Positions 10,583 through 19,042 of a stretch of 64,000 nt of DNA are shown here, piece after piece. The number at the start of each line of letters is the position of its first letter. Position 1 is the stretch's first letter. Both the position numbers and the translations under genes were made by a program. The DNA is from Kaistella carnis. GTDB taxonomy: Bacteria; Bacteroidota; Bacteroidia; Flavobacteriales; Weeksellaceae. Where the stretch lies: contig NZ_CP034159.1 of the NCBI RefSeq assembly GCF_003860585.1, forward strand, positions 1,302,001 through 1,366,000, given 5' to 3'. The notes under the pieces were generated by a model. The model saw only the letters and a program-made list of their open reading frames with translations. It was not told where the DNA came from and ran no database searches.

Positions 10583-11985
10583 TTAGCACAATTGAAATTC
10601 GGGCGTAGACATCACGTTGATGATCTGCGATTGCACGGAAGAGCCGGAATATTGTTGAATAGTTTTCGCCAAAGCCGGAGATTTTCTTTGCAACAGATAA
10701 TCCTCGATATTTTTTGATTTAAAAACGTCTTCTACTTTTTTCCAGTCGATGACAATCTTGGGATTTTTGAATCCTTTCGTCTGCTTCTGCGCACTTTTCA
10801 TGCCCATTTCCACGTCATCATCAGACTTTGGTTCCACTTCCAAAGGTTTCAAACCCGACCAGATCTGCGGCATTTGCAACCTCAACATCAAAGTAGAACT
10901 GTCGATCCAGGATTTCCCCGACGGCCAGCCAGCGACGTTTGGCGGATAAAGCAGCATTTGTCCTAATAGTTTTTGATACGCGATTAAATTCTCCGGATTT
11001 TGAATTTCCATTGGAAGAATTCGTCTCATTCCCGCCATTAATTCAATGGGTGATTTTATTTTGGTACCAATATTTTCTTCCCTAAAAAACCAGTCTGAAC
11101 TGAAGATGTTTTGCAGCAGCTCTTTAATATTATAGTTAGAAGCATAAAATTGATTGCTTAAATCTTCGATGATTTCAGTATTCAGCTTTTCATTAACAAA
11201 GAATCTGTAAATTTTAGTAGTGATGAATTTTGCGGTAGTTTTTTGAGCTAAAATTATTTTTAAAACTTCATTGCCGTTGAAGTTTCCAGTTTTACCCAGA
11301 AATGTTTTGATGCCGAAATCATGCAGTTTCGATCTTTCAAAAAAAGTTCCGTCGGGTAAAAAGCTCCAGCCTGTAAAAGCGCGCACAGCTTCCTGAAGAT
11401 CTTTCTCCGAATAATTTCCGCGACCTAAAGTGAAAAGCTCCATGACTTCCCTCGCAAAATTTTCGTTGGGATGGTCTTTTTATTTTGCTGATTGTTGAGA
11501 AACTGCAGCATCGCCGGAGATTGGGAAACCGCGATCAATAAATCGCCGAAATTACCCAAAGCTTTTTCGCGAATGGTGTTGAGCAACTGAAGATTAAAGG
11601 CTGCATTATTGGTCCGTGTGGCGAAATGACCATGCCAGAAAAAGGCCATTTTTTCCCGCAACTGATCTTCTGAAAAAACCATTTGATCCAAAAAGGAAAG
11701 ATTAAGCTGATAAATCTGTTTCCGATTTTTCTGCATCACCATCTTTTTGGTGACGGAATCCATCTTTTTGATGTTCTGATAATCAACAGCAATCAGCTCT
11801 TCTTTCAAAGCCAGGGGTTGAAAAGGATAATTTTTAAATAAAACATCTCGTATTTCACTGTCCTTCCAGGTTTCTATTTTTTCAAATTGCGAAAGTTCCG
11901 GTCCAAAACCTGCACGCAGAAGGAGGTGATTATTTTTCTGAAGTTGCGATATGCTCATACCGCCTGTTTGCAACTTTGATGTCAT
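10583..11985 (-). pseudogene. DUF1800 family protein disrupted by a single-base frameshift
   Basis: Two adjoining frames together make one DUF1800 protein. The N-terminal part (from 11985) contains LLRAGFGPELSQFE, MAFFWHGHFATR and SPAMLQFLNNQQNKK; the C-terminal part contains ELFTLGRGNYSEKDLQEAVRAFTGW and GWPSGKSWIDSSTL and ends naturally at MSTPEFQLC. Reading across 11470-11490, adding one A to the A-run in AATAAAAAGACC restores the expected NKKDHPNENFAREVMELFTL. It is therefore a -1 frameshift in a homopolymer, either a real mutation or an assembly error. The product would act with DUF1501 in the cell envelope; its role is unknown. Confidence 0.8.
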
Positions 11986-12031
11986 GTTTTACAGGAGGTT
12001 AAAGGAAAACCTTCTTTTTTATGTTAACCCT

Positions 12032-13021
12032 TTATAAATCAAAGGACTTCACTTCCCGATATTCTTTCAATAAATTTTGGAAAACCTCTTCTACGGAAAT
12101 TATTTCTTTGATTAAAGCGGAAACCTGACCAATTTCCAGTTCACCTTCTTCCAGATCACCTTCAAACATTCCACGTTTCGAACGGGCACGGCCGAGGGTT
12201 TCTTTTAATGCTTCTACATTTCGCCCGGTGTCGTAGAGCTTTTCTAAGTCATGGAAAAATTTATTCTTGACCATTCTTACGGGCGCTAACTCTTTTAAAG
12301 TCAAATGGGTGTCGCCTTCATTCAGGGAGATGATTTTATTTTTCCAGCTCTCATGGGAACTCGCTTCCAATGTGGCGGCGAAACGGGAACCAATTTGAAC
12401 GCCGTCCGCTCCAAGAATCATAGCGGCTTTCATTTGGGAACCTAAAGCGATTCCACCCGCAGCAATAAGCGGTTTTGAAATATGTTTTTTTACGTTTGGA
12501 ATCAGACAGAACGTGGTGGTTTCATCGCGACCGTTATGTCCGCCCGCTTCGAAACCTTCTGCCACGATTGCATCAACGCCAGCGTCTTCACATTTCATGG
12601 CAAACTTGGTGGAGGAAACGACGTGAGCAACTTTTAAACCTTCTTTTTGTAATGTTTCTGTATACGTTTTCGGATTTCCAGCGGAAGTAAAAATGATTTT
12701 AACGCCTTCTTCTAAAATAATCTGAATGACTTCATCTAAATTGGGATAAAGCATTGGCACATTTACTCCAAATGGTTTATCTGTCGCCGCTTTACATTTC
12801 TGAATGTTTTCGCGCAAAATATCGGGATACATACTTCCGGCACCGATCAAGCCTAAACCACCATTATTAGAAACCGCAGAAGCCAACCGCCAACCGGAAT
12901 GCCAAATCATTCCACCCTGAATAATGGGATATTTTATTTTAAATAAGTCAGTGACTTTATTTTCTTTCTCACTCATTTCTTTCATTTTTTTAGCCGCGCC
13001 AAAATCGATAAAATTACTCAT
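12032..13021 (-). CDS. nitronate monooxygenase / 2-nitropropane dioxygenase-like flavoprotein
   Basis: A 329-residue TIM-barrel FMN enzyme. Family marks: YPIIQGGMIWHSGWRLASAVSNNGGLGLIG at the N-terminus, ADAGVDAIVAEGFEAGGHNG-type motif (here EDAGVDAIVAEGFEAGGH), PLIAAGGIALGSQM and GADGVQIGSRFAAT, which form the phosphate and flavin-binding loops. The same superfamily contains FabK enoyl-ACP reductases, and sequence alone does not separate the two activities; the EGFEAGGH histidine fits the NMO side. It is a single gene with its own leader, cytoplasmic. Confidence 0.85.
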   Translation of the reverse strand: MSNFIDFGAAKKMKEMSEKENKVTDLFKIKYPIIQGGMIWHSGWRLASAVSNNGGLGLIGAGSMYPDILRENIQKCKAATDKPFGVNVPMLYPNLDEVIQIILEEGVKIIFTSAGNPKTYTETLQKEGLKVAHVVSSTKFAMKCEDAGVDAIVAEGFEAGGHNGRDETTTFCLIPNVKKHISKPLIAAGGIALGSQMKAAMILGADGVQIGSRFAATLEASSHESWKNKIISLNEGDTHLTLKELAPVRMVKNKFFHDLEKLYDTGRNVEALKETLGRARSKRGMFEGDLEEGELEIGQVSALIKEIISVEEVFQNLLKEYREVKSFDL

Positions 13022-13292
13022 GGGGTAAATTTAATTAAATCAATGAAGAGGAAAAAATGTTGAAGTAAAAAATTTAGAATAGAAGAAAATACTTGAAGTT
13101 TGTAATGGTCTAAAAGTGCAAATATTTAATTTTTAACAGCAAAAGAGACAAAAGATAAATGAAGAAAAAGATTATCAAAAGAATGCAAAAAGTATAATCT
13201 AATAAAACGCTCCTTTACTTACTGTTGGACAATTTACTATATCAAAGCTTTTGGTCATCTTTTGTGGTGAAAAAAAGACTGTAGATCAACTC

Positions 13293-13634
13293 TTATTCTG
13301 TAATAATTTTGTAATCACCTAATTTGCCATTCCAGTTTTCGCCGTAGGTTGTGAATTCGATGTATAAAATTTGACCGTCGGTAACATCAACTACATAGCT
13401 TAACCCTTGTTTTAAGCCTTTCACTTCTATATTTTCTCCACCGCTAAACAAGGCGTTGATATCATCAAATTTGAGTTCTTCTTCAGCATTGGTGTAGTCA
13501 AAATTGACCGTCATTCCGGTTTTTGTGATTTCCCGGTCTTTCACTTTCAGATACGGAAGATGAGATTTTAATGCAGGATATTTTTCGGTTAAAAGGTTTA
13601 AAAGATTTGATTCGAGGGTGTTTAAGGGTTCCAT
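13293..13634 (-). CDS. hypothetical protein, 113 residues
   Basis: The frame extends to 13667, but the upstream codons (MNIPPPKPPKT) look untranslated and a better start is the ATG at 13634 (MEPLNTLESNLLNLL). The protein is small, acidic and soluble, with an N-terminal helix (LNLLTEKYPALKSHLPYLKV) and a beta-rich C-terminal half (TVNFDYTNAEEELKF, SYVVDVTDGQILYIEF). No signal peptide or known domain recognised. Confidence 0.6.
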   Translation of the reverse strand: MEPLNTLESNLLNLLTEKYPALKSHLPYLKVKDREITKTGMTVNFDYTNAEEELKFDDINALFSGGENIEVKGLKQGLSYVVDVTDGQILYIEFTTYGENWNGKLGDYKIITE

Positions 13635-14036
13635 AGTTTTGGGGGGTTTCGGTGGAGGGATATTCAAATTTGGTCAATGCGAATAAACGGGAAATATTGG
13701 AATAAAAAAATTATTAAGAGAAATAAAGTTTTCGGAATTTTTAATTTTCACAACATCACACACTATAATTCGTGCGACAGCTGAAAAAAAAATAAACCTC
13801 CTGAAGTTCCAGCCCTGATCGCAGTGAAAATCCCGGAGTGAGGCGCGAGCGAAGCGAGCGCCGAAACGAGGAATTGTAACGTAGAGCAGGTCGTAATTTT
13901 AAAAGAAGCAAATATTTTGTTGCTCCTAAAAAAACTTAGCATTCCGGCCAGTAGCGATCATCGAATGATTTCCTAAAAAATTCCCATAATTATTTTAATT
14001 CTAGGACCGGATCAATCAATTGAGGAAAAGTGTGGT
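13635..14036. other. intergenic stretch with a Flavobacteriia-type repeat
   Basis: No convincing gene. It holds a GC-rich segment at about 13806-13878 (AGTTCCAGCCCTGATCGCAG, then the near-palindromic GCGCGAGCGAAGCGAGCGC). A related AGTCCTGATTGCAGCGGCAT block recurs at about 56588, so this is an interspersed repeat. Confidence 0.55.
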
Positions 14037-14044
14037 TATCTTTG
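14037..14044 (+). promoter_or_regulatory. Bacteroidota -7 box for the DEAD-box helicase
   Basis: TATCTTTG matches TAnnTTTG and lies 13 bp before the ATG, implying a very short leader. No clear -33 element at ideal spacing. Confidence 0.55.
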
Positions 14045-14057
14045 CAAAAAAATTAGC

Positions 14058-15356
14058 ATGTCCAGACTCATCTCCGATTTAGGAATTATTAAAAAACTTC
14101 AAAACGCTTTAACCGATTTAGAAATTACGGTGGCAACAGATATTCAGGAACAGGTGATTCCGATCATTCTGGAGCAGAGTGAGGATTTGGTGGCACTTGC
14201 CAAAACGGGAACGGGGAAAACTGCGGCGTTCGGATTGCCACTTTTGCAGTTGGTAGATCCTGAAAACACCCCTGTGCAAACTTTGATTTTATCGCCGACC
14301 AGAGAGTTGAGTCAACAGATTTATAATAACCTGAAGGATTTAGCGGAATATATGCCTGAGGTTTCTATTGTTTTATTAACAGGAGGAAACACCGTGAAAT
14401 CGCAAGTTGAAGAGTTGAAATCTGCGCCTCAAATTATTGTGGCAACGCCGGGTCGTTTTTTAGATTTACTGGAAAAAGGTGCTTTTGATATTAAGTCTTT
14501 GAAGAACTTGGTTTTAGATGAAGCTGACGAAATGTTTCAGGCGCTTAAAGAAGATTTAATGTCGATCCTGAAAGCAGTTCCTAAAAACCGTCGTACGTAT
14601 TTATTCAGTGCGACCATGCCGGGTGAACTGAAAGATATCGTTCATAATTATATGTCAAAGAATGCGGTTTCCATTAATTCTGATATGGCGACGATTGGAC
14701 ATGAAGGAATTGATCATCAATATATCGTGGTCGATCCGATCGAAAAATTAGATGTGCTTTTACACTTTTTGAATTCGCAGGAAGGCGGAAGAGGAATTAT
14801 CTTCTGTAAAACCAAAGCAGCCGTAAATAAATTAGCAAAAAATTTAGCGATCCGTAAAATCTCCTCAGGAGCTTTACACGGAAGTTTGACGCAGGGAATT
14901 CGAGACCGAATTATGGATCAGTTTCGTGAAGGTTATATTGATATTCTGGTGGCGACCGATTTGGTGGCGCGTGGAATTGATGTGAAGGAATTGGCGTACG
15001 TTGTCAATTATCACTTACCAGACACGCCTGAAGCTTATGTTCATCGTAGCGGACGAACTGGTAGAGCGGGCGCAAAAGGACTTTCGATGACGATTATTCA
15101 GGAAGAGGAAGTTAAAGAAATTGCTGAGTTTGAAGAGGAATTAGGAATTAAATTTCATCCTGTTAAAAAAGCAAATGCTGAAGACATCGAATGGAATAAT
15201 ACTTTGGTTTGGGCTAAGAAAGTATTTAAAACAAAACCAAACCGCGAGATTCCGGAAGAAGTAAGACAGCAGGTGAAAACGATTTTTCACCATTTGACAA
15301 AAGAGGAATTGATGGATAAAGTACTTTCCAATTATTTAGCGGAGAACAGTAAATAA
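14058..15356 (+). CDS. DEAD-box ATP-dependent RNA helicase
   Basis: A 432-residue SF2 helicase with all signature motifs in order: Q-motif region (TDIQEQVIPIIL), motif I AKTGTGKT, Ia PTRELSQQ, Ib TPGR, II DEAD, III SAT, IV GIIFCKT, V ATDLVARGID and VI HRSGRTGRAG. It resembles the CshA/RhlE/DeaD group used for mRNA turnover and ribosome assembly, often under cold or stress. The C-terminal extension after motif VI is only about 80 residues and lacks the arginine-rich or RRM tail of DeaD. Single transcription unit, bounded by a consensus -7 box and a strong terminator. Confidence 0.95.
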   Translation: MSRLISDLGIIKKLQNALTDLEITVATDIQEQVIPIILEQSEDLVALAKTGTGKTAAFGLPLLQLVDPENTPVQTLILSPTRELSQQIYNNLKDLAEYMPEVSIVLLTGGNTVKSQVEELKSAPQIIVATPGRFLDLLEKGAFDIKSLKNLVLDEADEMFQALKEDLMSILKAVPKNRRTYLFSATMPGELKDIVHNYMSKNAVSINSDMATIGHEGIDHQYIVVDPIEKLDVLLHFLNSQEGGRGIIFCKTKAAVNKLAKNLAIRKISSGALHGSLTQGIRDRIMDQFREGYIDILVATDLVARGIDVKELAYVVNYHLPDTPEAYVHRSGRTGRAGAKGLSMTIIQEEEVKEIAEFEEELGIKFHPVKKANAEDIEWNNTLVWAKKVFKTKPNREIPEEVRQQVKTIFHHLTKEELMDKVLSNYLAENSK

Positions 15357-15388
15357 ACTTTTTACTTTCTAAATATCAATTAACGAAA

Positions 15389-15432
15389 CGGTCTAAATTT
15401 GAACATTTGTATTCAAATTTAGACCGCTTCTG
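15389..15432. terminator. bidirectional hairpin terminator
   Basis: A perfect 15-bp stem (CGGTCTAAATTTGAA and its complement) with an 8-nt loop lies between the convergent helicase and cupin genes. The 3' side has only short T runs. Confidence 0.7.
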
Positions 15433-15492
15433 TTATAATAATCCTTTACAGATTTTTTCGGTACAATTTCTATGTGAGTACAAGTTGGAAGT

Positions 15493-15831
15493 CTACTCCA
15501 CTACTTTTTTCACCCTTTCTACTTTATCAAATTTCGATAGAGTTAAGCGAACGATACTGTCTTCCTGTGCAAGTAAATCGTGCGGAACATTAGCTTCCAG
15601 GGAAATTAAATCGCCTGCTTTTAAAGACATTTTTTCGCCGTTCACGCCAAATTCAATTGCACCTTCATGAATCTCCACTGTGATCGGAAAACCGGCCTTG
15701 TGTTCCTTCATGCTTTGCCCTTTTCTAAAAAGGATTCGTATTTCTTTGGAGGATTCAGTTTCCATCATCACCGTCACGGCAACTTTATCTTCGTTGTACT
15801 TAAGGTCGTTTCTTAAAGAGGCTGTTTTCAT
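15493..15831 (-). CDS. cupin-domain protein
   Basis: A 112-residue single-domain beta-barrel. It shows the cupin pattern KGQSMKEHKAGFPITVEIHEGAIEF (motif 1, with metal-site His and Glu) and LKAGDLISLEANVPHDLLA (motif 2, with His). Probably a small cytoplasmic metal-binding sensor or protective protein; the closest described group is cupins annotated as AraC-binding-like or quercetin-dioxygenase-like. Followed by a long AT-rich leader. Confidence 0.8.
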   Translation of the reverse strand: MKTASLRNDLKYNEDKVAVTVMMETESSKEIRILFRKGQSMKEHKAGFPITVEIHEGAIEFGVNGEKMSLKAGDLISLEANVPHDLLAQEDSIVRLTLSKFDKVERVKKVVE

Positions 15832-15984
15832 AATATACTTTTTAATAATTATTCAAGTTACCAAAAATCTTTCGAATAATGCAGTTTTCGACCTGCTGAA
15901 ATTTTTAGAATTAATTTTTAAACAGTTTATATTTCTCCTATAAAAGACAGAAGAGAATCTTCAACCCATTGAATTTAAACAACT

Positions 15985-16236
15985 TTACAAAGTGAGATTC
16001 CTATTTTTCAATTCAGTTTCAAAGGCTTTTTTGCGGGCATTATTTTTCAGGAGCATTTGAATAAAAAGCAAGGGAAAGAACGTAATAATTCCCAGCCCAT
16101 ATTTTACGGTACTCCACGTTGCAACACCGATCATCACTCCGAACAAGACGGCATTTACAATATTGCCTGATCTTATTTTTTTACCTTCCAGCAAAAGTTC
16201 TTCATTGGTTAATTGGGACAATTCTTTTTGAATCAT
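15985..16236 (-). CDS. small membrane protein, function unknown
   Basis: An 83-residue protein with a charged N-terminal helix (MIQKELSQLTNEELLLEGKK), two hydrophobic helices (IVNAVLFGVMIGVATW and GIITFFPLLFIQMLL) and a basic tail. This helix-hairpin layout is common among unnamed Flavobacteriia inner-membrane proteins. It lies 28 bp downstream of the broken LolA-like gene, in the same direction. Confidence 0.65.
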   Translation of the reverse strand: MIQKELSQLTNEELLLEGKKIRSGNIVNAVLFGVMIGVATWSTVKYGLGIITFFPLLFIQMLLKNNARKKAFETELKNRNLTL

Positions 16237-16264
16237 TTATTGATTATTTTTTTTGATAAAGAAA

Positions 16265-16969
16265 CTATTTAAAGTCTTTTTCAGAGATTTTCTTATTGTA
16301 ATACAAATCTATAATTTTCGATTCCTGATTGCCATCTTCTGACACAAATGTTTGTTTGGTTTCGTAAATTAAATCCCCGAACTTTTTGAAATCATCATAC
16401 AAAACCGTGGAGTCTGAATTCTTTTCAGGATCCTTAACCACTTCAGACTTCACGAGAAAACCGGAAGCTTTATCATAATAAAGGTAAGTTACTTTTCCAT
16501 TCACTAAGGTCGCTTTAATCTTGTGACAGTCTTTATTTCCCGTTTTTTCTTCGCCGATATATTCTACCTAGTAAAGTGTTGGATCAATATAATCCAGTGA
16601 ATTCATAATATGTTTTCGATAGACTTTATCTTTAACTTCATCCTGATCAGCAATGGTTTTTTGTCCGTTTACCACATCATAACCGGTTTTTCCATCGTAG
16701 AACGATTGGTACACTACTCTTCCCTGGTATACAATTTCGAAACTTCCTTTATTGGGCGCCATTTCTTTGGTAACCCATTTTACATTTCTACCATCCATCA
16801 CTGTTTCAGAATTGGAGTATAATGTTTTAATATTTTTTAAAAAGTCTTTGCCTCCTTGCGCTTTAATTGATTTTTCAATCATCTGCACGGCTTGGTCTGT
16901 CGTATTATTTTGAGAAAATAAGAAACCTGTTGTAATAAGTAAAGTGGAAAATGTAATGGTAAATTTCAT
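16265..16969 (-). pseudogene. secreted LolA-like protein interrupted by an in-frame amber codon
   Basis: ATG at 16969 opens a signal peptide (MKFTITFSTLLITTGFLFSQ) followed by AVQMIEKSIKAQGGKDFLKNI, typical of outer-membrane-lipoprotein-sorting-like beta proteins in Flavobacteriia. At about 16568 the codon after DPTLY is TAG; the same frame then continues VEYIGEEKTGNKDCHKI and VTYLYYDKASGFLVKSE to a natural stop at 16265. Length without the amber would be about 234 residues, normal for the family. This is a nonsense mutation rather than a frameshift. The two halves cannot be separate genes because the second lacks a start and an export signal. Confidence 0.75.
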
Positions 16970-16999
16970 AGATGATTTAATTTTATGTGGTTTTTATAA

Positions 17000-17117
17000 G
17001 TCGGTGTTTTTTGCTGGCGGGAATTTTTCTAAAAAATCTTTGTAAACATAACAAATTGAAATATTAACGAAAAGTTTCACGAAAGGAACTTCCGACCTAT
17101 AATAGCAATTGGTAAAC
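17000..17117. repeat. degenerate attC-like site (distal end of array 2)
   Basis: It is clearly related to the intact site at 52463-52588: shared blocks GCTGGCGGG, TAAA.ATA.CAAATTGAA and AACTTCCGACC.{0,4}TAATAG. The outer core sites have decayed (GGTAAAC at the right end instead of GTTRnnn). It marks the old, leftmost limit of the cassette arrays. Confidence 0.55.
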
Positions 17118-17130
17118 AAAGTGTTTTCAA

Positions 17131-17829
17131 TTAATAAATTTCAAGTAAGGTATAACCCAGATTTTTGTCAAACTTATAAAATAATTCGTAGGTCGTTACG
17201 GTCACAATTCCGTAATCTTTAACGCCTTCCCGGCTTTCATTCCTGCCCCAACCGTCCGTATTTAAAAAGATAGATTTAAAATTTCGATTTATTTGAAAAT
17301 TGATTGGACTGGCCATAAAATCTTTTTGCCCAATTTTCACTTTATAACCCAAGTGATAATCAATCTTATCAAATTTGCGATTTTCAATAGTTCTCAATTT
17401 TCCATTGAGTTTATAATAGCGGTTCTTTTTATCGTTCAAATTGTCACTACCGAAAACATAAATTTTATTTTCCTCCTCATTTTTTCTATTCTCGATTATA
17501 AATTCATTGGTTGAATAATAAATGTCAAAGTAAATTTTAATGGTATTGGGAGTTTCTTCCTTCTTTATATATCTAAAAGAATTTGCGCCAAGATTTTGAG
17601 AATGAAATTTTGCAATTTCGTAAATATTTGAAAAGAGCGATTTTTCACCTTCACAACTTATAGTTGCCAAATACTGACTATTTTCGGTGGAAGATTTATT
17701 GTTTATAAATTCAAATACTTCATAATTTTTCTTTTCTGGAATCGAATCCTTTAAAGATATTATTTTGAATTCCTGCGAATAGAACATTGCAAATGCAAGA
17801 ACAAAAAATACAGTGAAATTTTTTTTCAT
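17131..17829 (-). CDS. secreted hypothetical protein (cassette gene)
   Basis: The open frame extends to 17958, but the first 43 codons overlap the neighbouring attC-like site; the ATG at 17829 starts a clean signal peptide (MKKNFTVFFVLAFAMFYSQ). The mature part is about 212 residues, beta-rich and lysine/asparagine-rich (NSFRYIKKEETPNTIKIYFDIYY), ending NLGYTLLEIY. No family recognised. It is the leftmost recognisable cassette, between a degenerate attC on the left and a GGTTAAC core on the right. Confidence 0.7.
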   Translation of the reverse strand: MKKNFTVFFVLAFAMFYSQEFKIISLKDSIPEKKNYEVFEFINNKSSTENSQYLATISCEGEKSLFSNIYEIAKFHSQNLGANSFRYIKKEETPNTIKIYFDIYYSTNEFIIENRKNEEENKIYVFGSDNLNDKKNRYYKLNGKLRTIENRKFDKIDYHLGYKVKIGQKDFMASPINFQINRNFKSIFLNTDGWGRNESREGVKDYGIVTVTTYELFYKFDKNLGYTLLEIY

Positions 17830-17850
17830 AAATAGTTTTTTCAATATTGC

Positions 17851-17973
17851 GGTTAACGATTGTGGATGGGCAAAATGGCGGATAACAAGCCGAAACTTTC
17901 TATAATCACTTAACTTGAGAGGAAGCGCAAATCTTCTCTGTAGAATTAAAACGACCATATTGCGAAGCCGATA
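17851..17973. repeat. attC-like site, interrupted at its right edge by element copy 1
   Basis: Begins with the inverse core GGTTAAC. The inner arms GGCAAAATGG and CCATATTGC form an imperfect palindrome. The right boundary is immediately followed by TTGAAC of the inserted element; here the base before TT is A rather than the usual G. Confidence 0.6.
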
Positions 17974-18100
17974 TTGAACTAAACCTCCGGTAGCTTTTCC
18001 TGAGGCTGTTTTATTAACTTTGTTTGATCATAACATAAAATAAAATCTCTAAAATGGCTACAAAAAAAAATCTCCGGAGGATTTAAGGACGAACAAAATT

Positions 18101-19042
18101 TTGAATCGCGCTTCAAGCGAAGTTAAAGGTTTTTCGGAACTGATACAACGTTTCGAAAGAAATATTTCCATACAGGGAAAAAGTCCCAGAACCTTTGATA
18201 ATTATTCCAGGCATATAGCAGCCGTAGCGCTTCATTTCAGTAAAATTCCTACGGAATTAGATCCGGAAGACATCAAAGATTATCTCTTCGAACTTCAACA
18301 ACGCAGCAAAACTCCTTCCCAAACTTACTTTAAACACACGGTTTATGGACTGCGGTTTCTTTTAAAATGTGAAGGTTTACCCTATAGTTTTCTGCATCTT
18401 CCTGCCATTCCAAAAGTCAAAAAACTGCCGACTATTTTAAGCCGTCAGGAAGTTTGGCGGATGCTTCAAACGGCGCAATTGCTGAAACACAAACTGCTCA
18501 TCGGTCTGATTTACGGGTGCGGACTTCGATGTATGGAAGTCCGGAATATCGAACTTCATCATCTTGATTTTGACCGCCAAATGCTGCATGTTGTTCAGGG
18601 TAAAGGTCAAAAAGACCGTTATGTTCCTTTATCCGCGCATTTAATTCGAGGATTGAAAACCTTTATTTCCGTAGAAAATCCGGATCAATATTTATTTAAT
18701 GGAAATCAGAACAGAAATATTGAAGAGATTGATCAGGTAGTTACAAACAGACTGGACTTCGATTCCAGATACAGTCAAAGAGGCGTTCAATGGGTCATCA
18801 AAACGGTGAGCAAAAAAGCAGGAATTACCAAAGTTGTTCATACTCACACTTTGCGACACAGCTTTGCCACGCATTTATTGGAAGATGGAGTTTCTATCAT
18901 TATGGTTCAAAAACTTTTGGGTCATGAAAGAATTGAATCGACGATGGAATATCTTCATGTCTGTCAGTTGTCTGACCAAAAACCGCACAGCCCTTTGGAT
19001 ACCGTTTTCGCTTTATGCAGTAAAAATGGAAACCCGAAGTAA
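18101..19042 (+). CDS. tyrosine recombinase of element copy 1
   Basis: 313 residues from a TTG at 18101. It has an N-terminal core-binding domain (FERNISIQGKSPRTFDNYSRH) and a C-terminal catalytic domain with Arg in YGCGLRCMEVRN, Lys in GKGQKDRYVP, His-x-x-Arg in HTLRHSFATH, His in LLGHERIES and the nucleophile Tyr in MEYLHVC; it ends HSPLDTVF. TTG is doubtful as a start: an ATG at 18054 begins MATKK and runs into nine A; one extra base there would join it to this frame through SPEDLRTNKIL, which is open upstream of the TTG. The same layout occurs in all six copies. Expected role: cutting or resolving element or attC junctions. Confidence 0.88.
   Translation: MNRASSEVKGFSELIQRFERNISIQGKSPRTFDNYSRHIAAVALHFSKIPTELDPEDIKDYLFELQQRSKTPSQTYFKHTVYGLRFLLKCEGLPYSFLHLPAIPKVKKLPTILSRQEVWRMLQTAQLLKHKLLIGLIYGCGLRCMEVRNIELHHLDFDRQMLHVVQGKGQKDRYVPLSAHLIRGLKTFISVENPDQYLFNGNQNRNIEEIDQVVTNRLDFDSRYSQRGVQWVIKTVSKKAGITKVVHTHTLRHSFATHLLEDGVSIIMVQKLLGHERIESTMEYLHVCQLSDQKPHSPLDTVFALCSKNGNPK

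Noticed and set aside
18834..19025. Upstream extension of the transposase reading frame inside the recombinase gene
   Set aside because: It is an out-of-frame shadow of the recombinase; the ATG at 19026, overlapping the recombinase stop by 17 bp, is a natural coupled start, and the IS91-type domain begins after it. Same in all copies.
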